30,221 nucleotides of DNA. Source: Symbiodinium natans. Its lineage: Eukaryota > Sar > Dinophyceae > Suessiales > Symbiodiniaceae. Shown here in pieces: positions 18,095 through 27,325 of the stretch. Location of the stretch: the NCBI GenBank assembly GCA_905221605.1, contig CAJNDS010001175.1, positions 1 to 30,221 on the forward strand, in the 5' to 3' direction. The position numbers were made by a program, and so were the translations under genes. The notes below the pieces were generated by a model. The model saw only the letters and a program-made list of their open reading frames with translations. It had not been told where the DNA came from and did no database searches. The number at the start of each line of letters is the position of its first letter. Position 1 is the stretch's first letter.

Positions 18095-18445
18095 GTTTGG
18101 GGTTGGGGTGTGGGGCAACAGCAAGGGTTCATTGGGTGGGCTTCTAGTTTAGGGGTTCCGAAGCCCTGACTCTCCCAACGCAGTAGGACCTGGACAAATG
18201 CTCTTGAACCTACGCCGGACCTACGCTGCACGAGAATCCCAAATCCAAAAAACATCCTTTGGCGCGTCGGCCCTCATGTTAGAAGCTTGTTCGCAGGCGC
18301 CGCTTCAGTCCACGTTCCAAGTGGTTGAGAACCTGCCATGAATGGTAGGAACCAGTCCCCGAAACACCAGGGCTTGCCGGGTCGAGGCAGGATGAAAGGC
18401 CCTTCCTTTTCCATTGTCGTCGTTCCGAATGCCTGGACTGGCTGA

Positions 18446-18640
18446 AACATTCACGATCGTTTCCTGTCCTACTTCGACCTCATCCGAGAGCGGAACTGGC
18501 AGCACCTGGCGCTTGTCGCCCCGAGTCTGCTTGCACGGCCCCCTTCCTTGCCTGGCCCTTGTTGCTTTGCTTCTGCCAAAAACATAGGGGTCGACTCCAC
18601 ATCACCAAAGATGCACCTTCTTTGTGGTGCTGCAGGCTGA
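18446..18640 (+). CDS. Coding-like segment, plus frame, possibly exon or pseudogene
   Basis: Right after an in-frame TGA, the frame reads NIHDRFLSYFDLIRERNWQH and stays open to about 18640. It is aromatic and charged like real protein, but there is no AG acceptor at its left edge, and a minus-strand frame (18505-18305) also looks plausible. Unresolved. Confidence 0.25.
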   Translation, partial: NIHDRFLSYFDLIRERNWQHLALVAPSLLARPPSLPGPCCFASAKNIGVDSTSPKMHLLCGAAG

Positions 18641-18930
18641 CCGCACCAGTGCACCAGTGCACAGGCCCATGTGGCCTCATGGCTATAGGCTATAGGTATT
18701 GCACGTCTTGCACCATCCATGGAAAAGCGTTGAGAGATTAAGGATTATGCGTTCTGGGCGACTTTGGGGTCTGACATGTCCAGCAGCTAAGTCTGACAGA
18801 GACAGCTGTCACTGTTCTGATGTAACCATTAAAGTTGACGAAGACATCCCTTCTCCGCATATCACTGCTGTGCAGGCTCGCCCTCCCACAAACCCTCATT
18901 GCCCGTCAAAGCCCTGATACCACGGGCCCA

Positions 18931-19016
18931 GGTATGCGATGGGGAACTTCAAGGAGGAAGACATCTGCAACCGGGCGTGCCGGTGCCCCGGCAAGACCGG
19001 GCGCTGTACGGCATAA
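18931..19016 (+). CDS. Short Cys-containing exon-like segment
   Basis: After GGGCCCAG at 18930, the frame reads YAMGNFKEEDICNRACRCPG and stops at TAA 19014-19016, with four Cys in the last 15 residues. It sits just left of a TTTAGGG motif. Another frame is open too. No family recognised. Confidence 0.25.
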
Positions 19017-19283
19017 TCTTTAGGGTTTAGCGTGAGCTCACGGTGTCTCTTTCTTTGGGGCTTGGGGTCTCAGGGCTCATGGTGCTGGAATGTTGTGATA
19101 CTTTCGGAGCCCCTCCATCAAGGCACCCAGCAATTTCTAGGCAGCTTTCAGATGTGCACACCCCTGCCACAACTTGCACACCCCGGGGCAGTCGTAGGGA
19201 TCAGTTCGCGGGGATGTACGTAGGGTCTAAGTCTATCTAAGTCGGTCATTCGTTTCTTTCTTGGATTCTCGGCATTTTTCCAG

Positions 19284-19608
19284 GTATGTCGATGATCCCA
19301 TGCGTGCCTCTGGCGTCTTCGAGAACACAGGTGGGCGAGATGAATCGACATGGCGTGTCCTCGTGGATTCATTCGTGTTGGCTTTCCATGGATTCTCTGG
19401 ATTTCTATTTGATTCTATTTGTTTCGGTCTCATGCTCTCTGAACTCTGAACCCAAGACATGTAACCTGGAGCTCCAGACAGTTCTAGATGTGCTCGGGCC
19501 TCACACGCCGAACTGCTAGCTCTTTCCTTTGCAGCTGAAGACTTGTTGCGAGTTCCTGCCTGGAATCCGAATTCGGTTTCGGGCCCAAGGGCTTCACCAA
19601 CCAAAGCC
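19284..19608 (+). CDS. Two candidate exons with matching splice sites and phase
   Basis: Exon 19284-19330 follows TTTTTCCAG and ends before GTGGGC. It reads YVDDPMRASGVFENT and leaves one base (G). Exon 19535-19608 follows a textbook TCTTTCCTTTGCAG, starts CT to complete an Ala codon, and reads EDLLRVPAWNPNSVSGPRAS before a GTAAAG donor. The phase fits exactly across a 204-base GT-AG intron. This is the best-supported splice pair of the gene-like region. The left exon needs two bases from an upstream exon that I could not place. Product unknown. Confidence 0.45.
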
Positions 19609-20327
19609 GTAAAGCACAGCTCGATGCAACACGCCCCCTGCCCCCGCCTGCCCCCCACGCGTGCGTGGGCCCTGCGCGTGCGTGCTCGTGCAGGCCCTGG
19701 CTAAAGCCCACCGCGTGCTCCCCTAAGACAAGCCTAGACAAACGCCGCGAATGGCTTCCCTGAGGGCTCTCCCCCAAGCCGCACCCATTTCGTTGGATGC
19801 CACCCCAAAAAATGTCCGTCAACGAGGCGACCAGCTGCCTTTGGCAAACATGTGGCAGGCAAGCTCCGCTCAGCTGTGTCTTGTTGGGATTTGGCCTTGG
19901 CCTTGTGGGTTTCGGTCAACTTTTACAAACTTTCAAACGCTCTTTATGTCGGTGTCATCTCTTGGAAAAGCCGACCCCCACCCCCCCCACCACTCCACTC
20001 ACCCTCCCCCAAAAATCCCGGACCCGAACCACCGAGCCGATGCGCTGCCAGTAGCGCTTGATGTCCTCAGCTGGCCCTCTCAATTCCACAAGGCATGCCG
20101 TGGCATGCCCCTTCTGTGCTTTGCTGGCCTGGCTTGGAGGACCGGAGGCCGCCTGTGTGGGTTTGCAGGAGTTTGTCTAGTGATGGTGGAGGGTTGAGGT
20201 TTAGGGTTTTGGGTACTGTGTTTCGTCACAACATGTCGTCTGACACCTGCCCCCCCCCAAAACCAAAAAAACAGGAGTTGACCAGACCGCGCCCAACCAT
20301 CGAACATCAATATACAGCTTCACTCAG

Positions 20328-20625
20328 GTATGGAACACGGGCACGATGTCGAGGAACTCACTGAGGAGCCTGGACGTATTTGTGTTGGACGTTTTTGTTT
20401 CGGATGCTTCTTAACAGGGCCTGTCATCTCCATCTCCAAGCAAGCTCTAGAATGCAAACCCAGCCCAGTCTCAGCCCTAGATAACATCCTACGTTCAAGA
20501 GCCATGGTCGAAGGCCTCTAACAGCCTGTGGCCTAAACCCTACAGCCCGCTTTCGCAGGAAGTGGTGAACTCGAGGATGTCCCGCGGCAGCAGTGGCGGC
20601 TGTGTCGGGATGTCGGGGCGATGCC
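20328..20625 (+). CDS. Second candidate exon pair
   Basis: Exon 20328-20375 follows TTCACTCAG and reads MEHGHDVEELTEEPG plus one base, ending before GTATTT. The next exon starts at 20559 after CGCTTTCGCAG and completes an Arg codon to give SGELEDVPRQQWRLCRDVG; its right end is unclear (about 20625). The phase fits across a 183-base GT-AG intron. Acidic, no recognised domain. Probably the same gene as the candidate exons on either side. Confidence 0.42.
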
Positions 20626-21300
20626 TTTCCTTGGCTCAGGGTTCAGGGCTCTCGGGTTACAGTTTAGGGTTTTTTTTTGCCTGGATCCGCGTGTCTTTGA
20701 AGTGGTGTTGATGAAGAGCTTTAGAGCTGGTGGCTGAGAGCAAAATTTTTGGGGCTAAGCGCCCCCCCAGACCCCAAACCCTACGCCATCTGAAGCTCTG
20801 AAGCCTCAAGTGCGCAGGAACCACACTCCCAAGCTCACAGCGCTCCAGCTCCAACTGTACTCAACTTCCATGTTCTTACAGGGTTAGCGTTCGGCATTTC
20901 GGGGTTGAGGACTTACTGTAGGGACTGTTGACCTCTGCTTTTGCTTGTCAGGGGGTTAGATCCGAAGCCCCATCGGGTTTACGGTTTACGCACCCTTTGG
21001 CATTATATGGGTCACTGGACAACTTTTTTCCACCGCTTTTGGACGTGGGGAAGGGCCTGGCTGATCTACTACGTGGTTCCCCGAACAGTTCGAGGTGGCC
21101 CTTGAATTCCGACTTGGACGATCTGGCGATGCGATGCCGAAGGTTTCGGGTTTCGGGATGTTTCGGGCATAGTCGCATGCCCCAGAGAAACAGTAGAACT
21201 CTAGTCGAGCCCTCTGCCTTCAACCTATGCCCATCGACTCTTAAGGCATCCCCTGCAGAATCTTGCAGTTCGATCCGCCACTCGGACCAAAACCCTCCTT
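20626..21300. other. Gene-like region without a firm model
   Basis: Contains a possible exon at 20818-20880 (after GTGCGCAG; reads EPHSQAHSAPAPTVLNFHVL) and a coding-like stretch at about 20990-21160 (SLDNFFPPLLDVGKGLADLL). I could not connect these with consistent phase. Confidence 0.3.
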
Positions 21301-22041
21301 GAGCCCTAACCCGACGGGCTCGAACCTCGAGTTGCAAAAAGCCCTCTCCCCTCAACCCATCTCAACCCTTGCCGTCCTGTATTTAAGCGCCCCGAGCGGG
21401 TGATTTCAAGGGGCATTGGCGAGAGCCGGTGTAGTCTGGTTCGCAGCATTCGCCATAGATTTCTCATCCTTGAGGAGTCTGTCGGGGGGTGAAGCGGCTT
21501 GTGCAGAGCAAGTGCTAATTTTCATGGAGCCCTAAACCCTGAACCTTAAAGACCAATCAGCAAAGCCAGGCTCCAACCCCCTGCCAGGCTGGTAAACCTA
21601 AGCCCTCAGAAGCCCAAACCTGCAAAGCCAAATATCAGCAGGCTTTAGGGTTTAGGGAATGGGGCTTGCGGGCTCCTATTGGTCCAGCGCACTGACCGTC
21701 CCCAGGCAGTCACATTGTGGGATATCTCCCGCCGCGCTGTTCAACAACCAAGGAGGATGTGGTGATCACCAAGGAGGAGCCGCTCCCGGAGCAGCCAGCT
21801 GCGGAGCCCTTGAAGCAGACAGTAAAGGTAGAAGACTTTAGATGTGAAGCGCTCAAAGTGCTTTCTTGCAAAGACGTGCCTGGAAGGCGTGAGCCATGTG
21901 AGCCCTAACCCCCACGGGCTCGAACCTCGAGTTGCAAAATTGCAGCCCTCAACCCTCAAGCCTCATCTCCCAACTTTTGCCACCCTTGAAGCTCCAGAAG
22001 CACCTCGAGCGGGTGATTTGGAGGGCGTTGGCGAGAGCCGG
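21301..22041 (+). repeat. Diverged direct repeat pair (21301-21430 and 21900-22041)
   Basis: Both begin GAGCCCTAACCC..ACGGGCT CGAACCTCGAGTTGCAAAA and end GAGCGGGTGATTT...GGCGAGAGCCGG, with differing, slightly longer middle sequence in the second. Their offset is about 600 bases. A local duplication older than the 1.6 kb one. The segment between them holds a coding-like stretch at about 21748-21830 (KEDVVITKEEPLPEQP). Confidence 0.7.
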
Positions 22042-22044
22042 ACA

Positions 22045-22174
22045 CCGAAACCAATTCCGGTTTGTGAGCCCCCCCAAAAGTCGCTGCGTGCGGTGCAGAT
22101 CGGGTGCCAAGCTTTGTGTTGAGTGTCGAGCATGCCTGGCGACGTGTAGGGATAACCGTGGTCTGCCCAGATAG
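22045..22174 (+). CDS. Cys-rich exon-like segment (possible zinc-binding domain)
   Basis: The frame ending at TAG 22172-22174 contains CVRCRSGAKLCVECRACLAT then C, that is C-x2-C-x6-C-x2-C-x2-C-x3-C, with Arg between the Cys residues. That regular Cys spacing is unlikely by chance in one frame. Left boundary unknown because it lies at the end of the 21900-22041 repeat. The closest idea is a small zinc finger, but I cannot assign it to a family. Confidence 0.4.
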
Positions 22175-22222
22175 TGCGTCGCCCTTGTGATCAAACAGAG
22201 CCGAGTCGAGAATTCAAGAACT

Positions 22223-22318
22223 ATGCCGACGAAGCCCGAGCAACCGCCCTGTGTCATTGTCCAAGGATGGAAGATCTCCTCAGCCACACTCAGTAAGCCT
22301 GCAGCAGAACAGAGATGA
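22223..22318 (+). CDS. Small coding-like ORF, 31 aa
   Basis: ATG at 22223 to TGA at 22316-22318, reading MPTKPEQPPCVIVQGWKISS and then a Ser/Ala/Pro tail. Balanced composition, no known domain. May be an exon of the same split gene. Confidence 0.3.
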   Translation: MPTKPEQPPCVIVQGWKISSATLSKPAAEQR

Positions 22319-22393
22319 ATAGAGGATGCCCCCAAGTTGCGAAGCCGAGGTGGGTTTGCGGTATCGCTTGAAACGAAGAAACGTGTGCTTTGC

Positions 22394-22419
22394 GGGGGGG
22401 GGGGGGGGGGGGGGGGGGG
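22394..22419 (+). repeat. Pure run of 26 guanines
   Basis: Uninterrupted dG tract followed by CGGGGTGG. Same apparent length as the run at 17098-17123. Confidence 0.85.
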
Positions 22420-22461
22420 CGGGGTGGTTGAGTGGAGCTCAGTGGACCGCTCAAAGCCCGA

Positions 22462-22554
22462 GACAGAGTGACAGCGTTGCGTGCTAAGGAGGAGCAGCCG
22501 CCTCCTGTTGATGCCGAAATGGAGGCGGAGACCAAGGATTTCAAGGATCAGTGA
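22462..22554 (+). CDS. Acidic exon-like segment ending in a stop
   Basis: Reads DRVTALRAKEEQPPPVDAEM and then an acidic tail to TGA at 22552-22554. Resembles in style the KEEP-rich segment at about 21750-21830, hinting at related exons. No domain recognised. Confidence 0.3.
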   Translation, partial: DRVTALRAKEEQPPPVDAEMEAETKDFKDQ

Positions 22555-23841
22555 CAGATTGTGTCCGCTATGTGGTCGCTTCTCTAAATTGTGCTCCCTT
22601 TTCGGGGTTACGATTTTTCGGAGGCCCCAAATATTTAGCGCAACCAAAAAGGGAATTCTGAGAACTGTCCATGTGAAGCCCAGGACCATCAGGCATGCAA
22701 CGCGGCATTGACAACGTGTCAGTTGAAAGCGGAAAGGGCCCCGCTGCGCGGGAATTTCGCAACATCTCGCAGCAAACTTGTCCGACCTCCATGTCTGGAT
22801 GTCTTTCAAGATCATGGATCAAGGGCTATTGCGGGGGCCCACTTGAGAACTCCCCCTCCCCCCCGAGCTGAGAGCGCCCTTGTAACTTACAGATCGGTAT
22901 CGTATCCGCAGAACATGTAGCAACCAGAGGCTTTGACAAGAGCTTTCGTATGAAGGTGGAAGCGTCAGCCTTTATTCCGCGGTCTTCAGCAATCGCGTAA
23001 TCGCGATAAGGTTATGTTGAAGAAGCGCTTTACTGTGCAAAGTCATGAGCTAGGGCACGACTCCTGATCGTTGAGGAACACCATCTTTGTTTTGAGGATC
23101 CCTGCGGAGTGTAGCTGGTTCTGCGCCACTCGAAACCTACCTGTCCATGAAAGACCATAGCTTCTGACCTTCGCGCAGGGCGGAGACAGCTGGTGGGCCC
23201 TGCACTGGAGCGCCGCTTGCAGCTCTTGGGTTAGGGGACAACATTGGACAAGATTGCACTTGCCAAGTCGCATGGATTTCGATGTTCAAGACCACAGCCA
23301 CGACCATCATAATCATCATCATGAGCATCATGAGCATCATTAGCAGCATCAGCAGCTCAACACTCTCTGCCTGTAGCCCTTGCCCCTTCTAAATCTCTGG
23401 TCAGATTTTGAAGCCAGACGGCCTAAATACCTGGCAAAAGACATCTCGAACGGTGGAGTTTCGCATTCTCACTGTATGCGTTCCAGCAGTCGGAACACAT
23501 TGTCACGCCTTCAGTCTTTTGGATTCCGAGTTTAGGGATGGTGCTTCAGGAAGAGGAGCAAAACACTCAAATACCCCGAGCCCGAGAGGCCTTCAATGTT
23601 CAAGCCGAACGAGGGCGGAAGGGGACGTTTATGCAAACGGTTGAGGGATGGGACGCGGTGTGAAGGATGTTTGCAAGCCCCCTTCTCAGGCATCTCGCTA
23701 CGGCCAGTTCGAGACGCGGTGCAGGGTGGGGCGCCCAGCATCCAACACAATTCCGCCATGAAAGGCCTGACGCAAGCAGCCCTGCTGGCACTCTGCAAGG
23801 ATCTGTAGTAGCCTCTTCCTAGTTCGATCTTCTTGACTCAG
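22555..23841. other. Gene-poor stretch with one possible exon
   Basis: Nothing convincing except a possible exon at 23179-23229 (after TTCGCGCAG; reads RRQLVGPALERRLQLL, donor GTTAGG) and an ATC/ATG/AGC trinucleotide patch at about 23306-23356. Confidence 0.4.
23306..23356. repeat. Imperfect (ATC)/(AGC) trinucleotide repeat
   Basis: ATCATCATAATCATCATCATGAGC-like units, about 17 triplets, degenerating to AGCATC and CAGCAG. Confidence 0.8.
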
Positions 23842-24111
23842 CACGAACGAGCTAGCGAACCTTCCGCCCCTGAACCCCAAATCCCCAACAACGAGGCGAG
23901 GGGCCGCTCGCGCTCGCGGCGGACGAAGCGCGCATCTTGGCAGACACCTCGGGGTACCACGACTCATACTGATCAAGTCAATGGGTCCATGTTCGGTGAA
24001 CAGCATGAGAGTTATGCAAGTGCTGAAGCCAGACGCTTGCAAAGCGCTTCTCAAACGTTCATAAAACATCGAAGGTTTGCGGCTTCTGGTTTAAAGGTGG
24101 GGACGGAATGA
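23842..24111 (+). CDS. Candidate terminal exon, Arg/Ser-rich
   Basis: Follows a good acceptor (TCTTCTTGACTCAG) and is open for 89 codons to TGA 24109-24111. It reads HERASEPSAPEPQIPNNEAR, then GRSRSRRTKR, then a Gln/Ser/Ala-rich helical-looking end (EARRLQSASQTFIKHRRF). The RSRSRR patch could be a nuclear localisation signal or short RS domain. In-frame TAGs just upstream of the acceptor mean it can only be coding if spliced. Best single-exon candidate here and a plausible 3' end of the split gene. Unknown family. Confidence 0.42.
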   Translation, partial: HERASEPSAPEPQIPNNEARGRSRSRRTKRASWQTPRGTTTHTDQVNGSMFGEQHESYASAEARRLQSASQTFIKHRRFAASGLKVGTE

Positions 24112-24723
24112 TATGAACAGAGCTATGCGAGGGCAATCGTAGAAGCTCATGGCTCATGTGCCAAAGGTGCGCGTAGTCGCTACCAGCTGGATGGAGCACG
24201 ATACGGACCCCTCGCCCTATCGCTGGCAGGCGGTGCAGCTTCCACTGTGGAACAGGGTTTAGGGTTTGGTTGTGTTGCGGTTTAGGGTTCCAGGGTCACT
24301 CGGGTCTCATGGCCTCGATACTCTTTCTTGTTGGTGGGATTGTGGGGAGTTGGGGGGTGGGGGCGAGTAAATGGAAAGGTCAAGCTAAATTATGCCCCAA
24401 GTTCAAAACCATCCCCGATGTTTGTACCTTACGGATTAATTACGCAGCTCCCAAAATCCTAAGGTCACGAAAGGTCCCAGCACCCCAAACCCCAGACCAC
24501 CAACAAAACCCTTGTGTCATTTGCAACCCTTATTAAGTCCCAAGCTGGGGATCGAAGGTGTTGTGCAACGATAACTTGCCGGTGCTCGGGGCGCATCAGG
24601 GTATCAAAAGGCCTTAAAACGTTCTATTTGAAAGAATCTCCTCGCTTTGTAGTGTTCAAAAAGGATACCACCTTCAGATGTTTGTTGTGGTTCAAAAATT
24701 TAGTAGCACCAGAAAATCGATTA
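24112..24723. other. Spacer before duplication copy 2
   Basis: Contains two TTTAGGG motifs near 24255-24290 and, at 24629-24668, a segment resembling the first 40 bases of the window. No gene seen. Confidence 0.5.
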
Positions 24724-25515
24724 ATTCAATTTTGTATCTCATTGCGTGACATTGTTCTCGAGTCTGGAGAATGGTGAAGAAAGAGTGACTGAAGTTGCCG
24801 CACTGTGCAACATAATTGGGCTTGGCAGACTGAAGCGGCAGCTCCGATAGTAGCTGTAGCAAACAAATCGTCATGGCAAGCAGGGGCGCTTCAGCTGAAG
24901 ACACAGCCCTGCAGTTCTCGCACGTGAAGCGTGACCAGTACTCAGTATTGTTTCATTACCCGCAGCTGCTTGCAAAACCTGAATCAGCTACGGTCACTGG
25001 AAGCCCCTGTCCCAAAGCAGGACACATGGTGATCTCGAACCTCAGCCATGCCTACCATTGTCCCAACGTCAAGGCTGCCCAGGAGGGGTCTTCGTAGAGC
25101 TTCCGTTCTGGCGTGCAGCATTCGGGGTTTGAGGTTGATATGGCAGGGCAGCAGGATGTCCGTTTGATTTAGAACTCCTTGTCCTCACCATGTGTGCAAG
25201 AGCTGGCCAGGCCGCCCCTGTAAGTGAAGTGTGCACGAGCCTTCCCACCACGACCAAACCACATTTCCCACCTCACGGACGCTGCCTCTTTGGCGGGTTG
25301 TATTTTACGAGCAGAGCGTGGAGTAACAGCTGAACACATGAAGCTTCCGACGGCTGCAAGAGCCAGATGTCACAAACGATGACTTGCAAGCGATGGCTCT
25401 GGAACCCAGCCTTGGCCGTTACTGACTCAGCTGATGGTGGTGAGACTTGATGTTGTTGGCAACGAATCTGTGACCGATGCTTCTCTGCCGGCTAGGAACT
25501 GCTTTCTGTTTACAG

Positions 25516-25767
25516 CCAAGATTGGCGCAAATTTCAGGGTTCTAAGAACAAAGTCACATCAAGACAGTTTGTTGTGTGCAAATGGTGCTTCGCAGCTGTC
25601 CGAAGCAAGTTCCTCTGGACTCTGGAGCATGTAGAGCCACGCACACTTAGATCATCCGTTCTAGAGCAGCAACGGGTCTGGAAGCTTGTCAGGAGACCTC
25701 CCTCCCATGACGCCCACATGTGCCTTGGGCACATTGGCGAAGGCTGCAGTGAGTGCAACGAGGCAGG
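25516..25767 (+). CDS. Exon-like segment with Cys pairs (in duplication copy 2)
   Basis: Identical to 14980-15231, with the same acceptor and donor and the same VCKWC and CSEC motifs. See that entry for frame and doubts. Confidence 0.3.
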
Positions 25768-26109
25768 GTGAGGGTGGGAAGACCCCCGTCGCCCGAGCAA
25801 CCTTCAAGCGGGTTCTATAGTCAGACGCAAAGACGTGGCATCACCTTGTTGCTGTTGCGCCCTTGAAGTTTCCTTGCTTTGAGGGTGGTTGACGGCTTCA
25901 GGGTGGTTAATGGTTTCAGGGTTTTGGCAGTTTAGGGCTTCGGTGTTAGGGCCTTGAGGGCCTCAGGGTTTAGGGTTTGAAGACCGGCGGTTGGGGGGGG
26001 GGGGGCCCGAATTTTGAGGTCATGTCCAAGTTTACCTTCTGAAATCCGAATCATCAAGCTGCACCCTGGGCCCTAAACACCAAACCCCACACCCCAAACC
26101 CGAAACCCT

Positions 26110-26241
26110 GAGGACCTTGAAGCAGATCAAGCGCGCCGCGGCCGTGGCAGAGAGAAAAAGTCCTCCGAAGCCCCAGCGTCCTCGGAGTCCTGCTCTAGTT
26201 TGTGGGACTGTTCCAAGCAAAAGTCCTCCGATAGATATTAA
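26110..26241 (+). CDS. Exon-like segment ending in a stop (copy 2)
   Basis: Identical to 15578-15709; stop at 26239-26241. The A run after it is one base shorter than in copy 1, which changes the length of the alternative frame. Confidence 0.3.
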   Translation, partial: EDLEADQARRGRGREKKSSEAPASSESCSSLWDCSKQKSSDRY

Positions 26242-26326
26242 AAAAAAACAGTCCTCTAAACTGACAGATCCCCACGCAGGCTTTAATGTAGAACAACCTC
26301 CATTTGCAGGCTCAGGCTGTTTCTTT

Positions 26327-27238
26327 GTCAACCGAAGATCTTCTTTGTCATTTTGACCACGCTGCACGGGCATCCTGGAGATTTCATTTGGGATACCTTC
26401 GTATTTTTTAAATTTTTATTTATGATAAATTATACTCTCGGGTTTTGGAGGACCTTTCTGTTTTTATTATAGAATAAATTGTAATAAATCGTTTGTTTCC
26501 GGACCTTGAAGATAGATCTTTTGTTTTTTCTAACCTATTCTCGTTTATGAAAAAGAAAGATGTTTTTGGTTTATTTTTATCGGTAATGGATCGTCTTTTA
26601 GGGTTTGGGATTTCTTTTGAGTTATATTTCTAAAAATAAATCTCTGGATTTTGGTATTTCTTCTTAATTTATTTTTATCTATAATTTTAAATATAAATTG
26701 CACCTTCAGATCTTCAGGATGAATAGGCATTCGTGCCTGCTCGCTCGTAACATCTATATACGTATCGTTTCTTAATATCGAAGAATATTTGATTTCTGGA
26801 TAGCGATATGTCGTTGATTATTTTTCTTGATCTCATGTGGATCGTCTTCTTAATGGCTCAAGGGAGGAGATTAAGCTCAAGGACCGAATGGTGGGGGGGG
26901 GGGCCCATGGAATTGAGGTGCGATCCCTCGTGCACTGTAGGATGGTTTTGGGTTTGGTTATCCGTGAATATAGGAGACGATTACGTTGCTTGTATCCGCA
27001 TTTGGGATTGGGTTTGGTTGATTTTCTGTGTCAGCGTTTTTACAATTGGCTAAATGTCGGGAGATGATATTGAGAATCATCAATGGAGATCGGTCATTAC
27101 AGCTCAAACCCATTCAATACGGAGGGTTGTTCGGATAGATGGTTTGTGGGTGTGGTTACGAGGGCGAGTATTTCGGGGACCGAGATTACTTTTATATTTC
27201 ATTTATTCGGGGATTGTTCTCCGGGGAACTTCGGCTAG
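26327..27238. other. AT-rich island upstream of the second reverse transcriptase
   Basis: Base composition changes abruptly at 26327: long A/T stretches with TTTATTTTTAT and ATAAATT words replace GC-rich DNA until about 26800, then become mixed. A G run lies at about 26892-26903. No gene recognised; in-frame stops are dense. It is probably the 5' non-coding part of the element that encodes the ORF at 27326. Confidence 0.6.
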
Positions 27239-27325
27239 AGTTCTCCAGCAGGTGGGTCCAGGCGACTTGGTTGGGTTTATGCCTGCCAATTATTCTATCT
27301 TCATCATTTGCGTTCGTGTGCCGCC

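Larger units (their letters stand above)
24724..26326 (+). repeat. Segmental duplication, copy 2
   Basis: Near-identical to 14188-15795, including its internal telomere-like words, G run and A run. It ends at TTTCTTT 26326, immediately followed by AT-rich DNA. In copy 1 the same breakpoint is followed by CCCTAAA repeats. Confidence 0.95.

Noticed and set aside
26854-26862. TGGCTCAAG, resembling the 3' end of the dinoflagellate spliced leader
   Set aside because: Only nine bases match and the upstream part of the leader is absent; similar GCTCAAG words occur elsewhere by chance.
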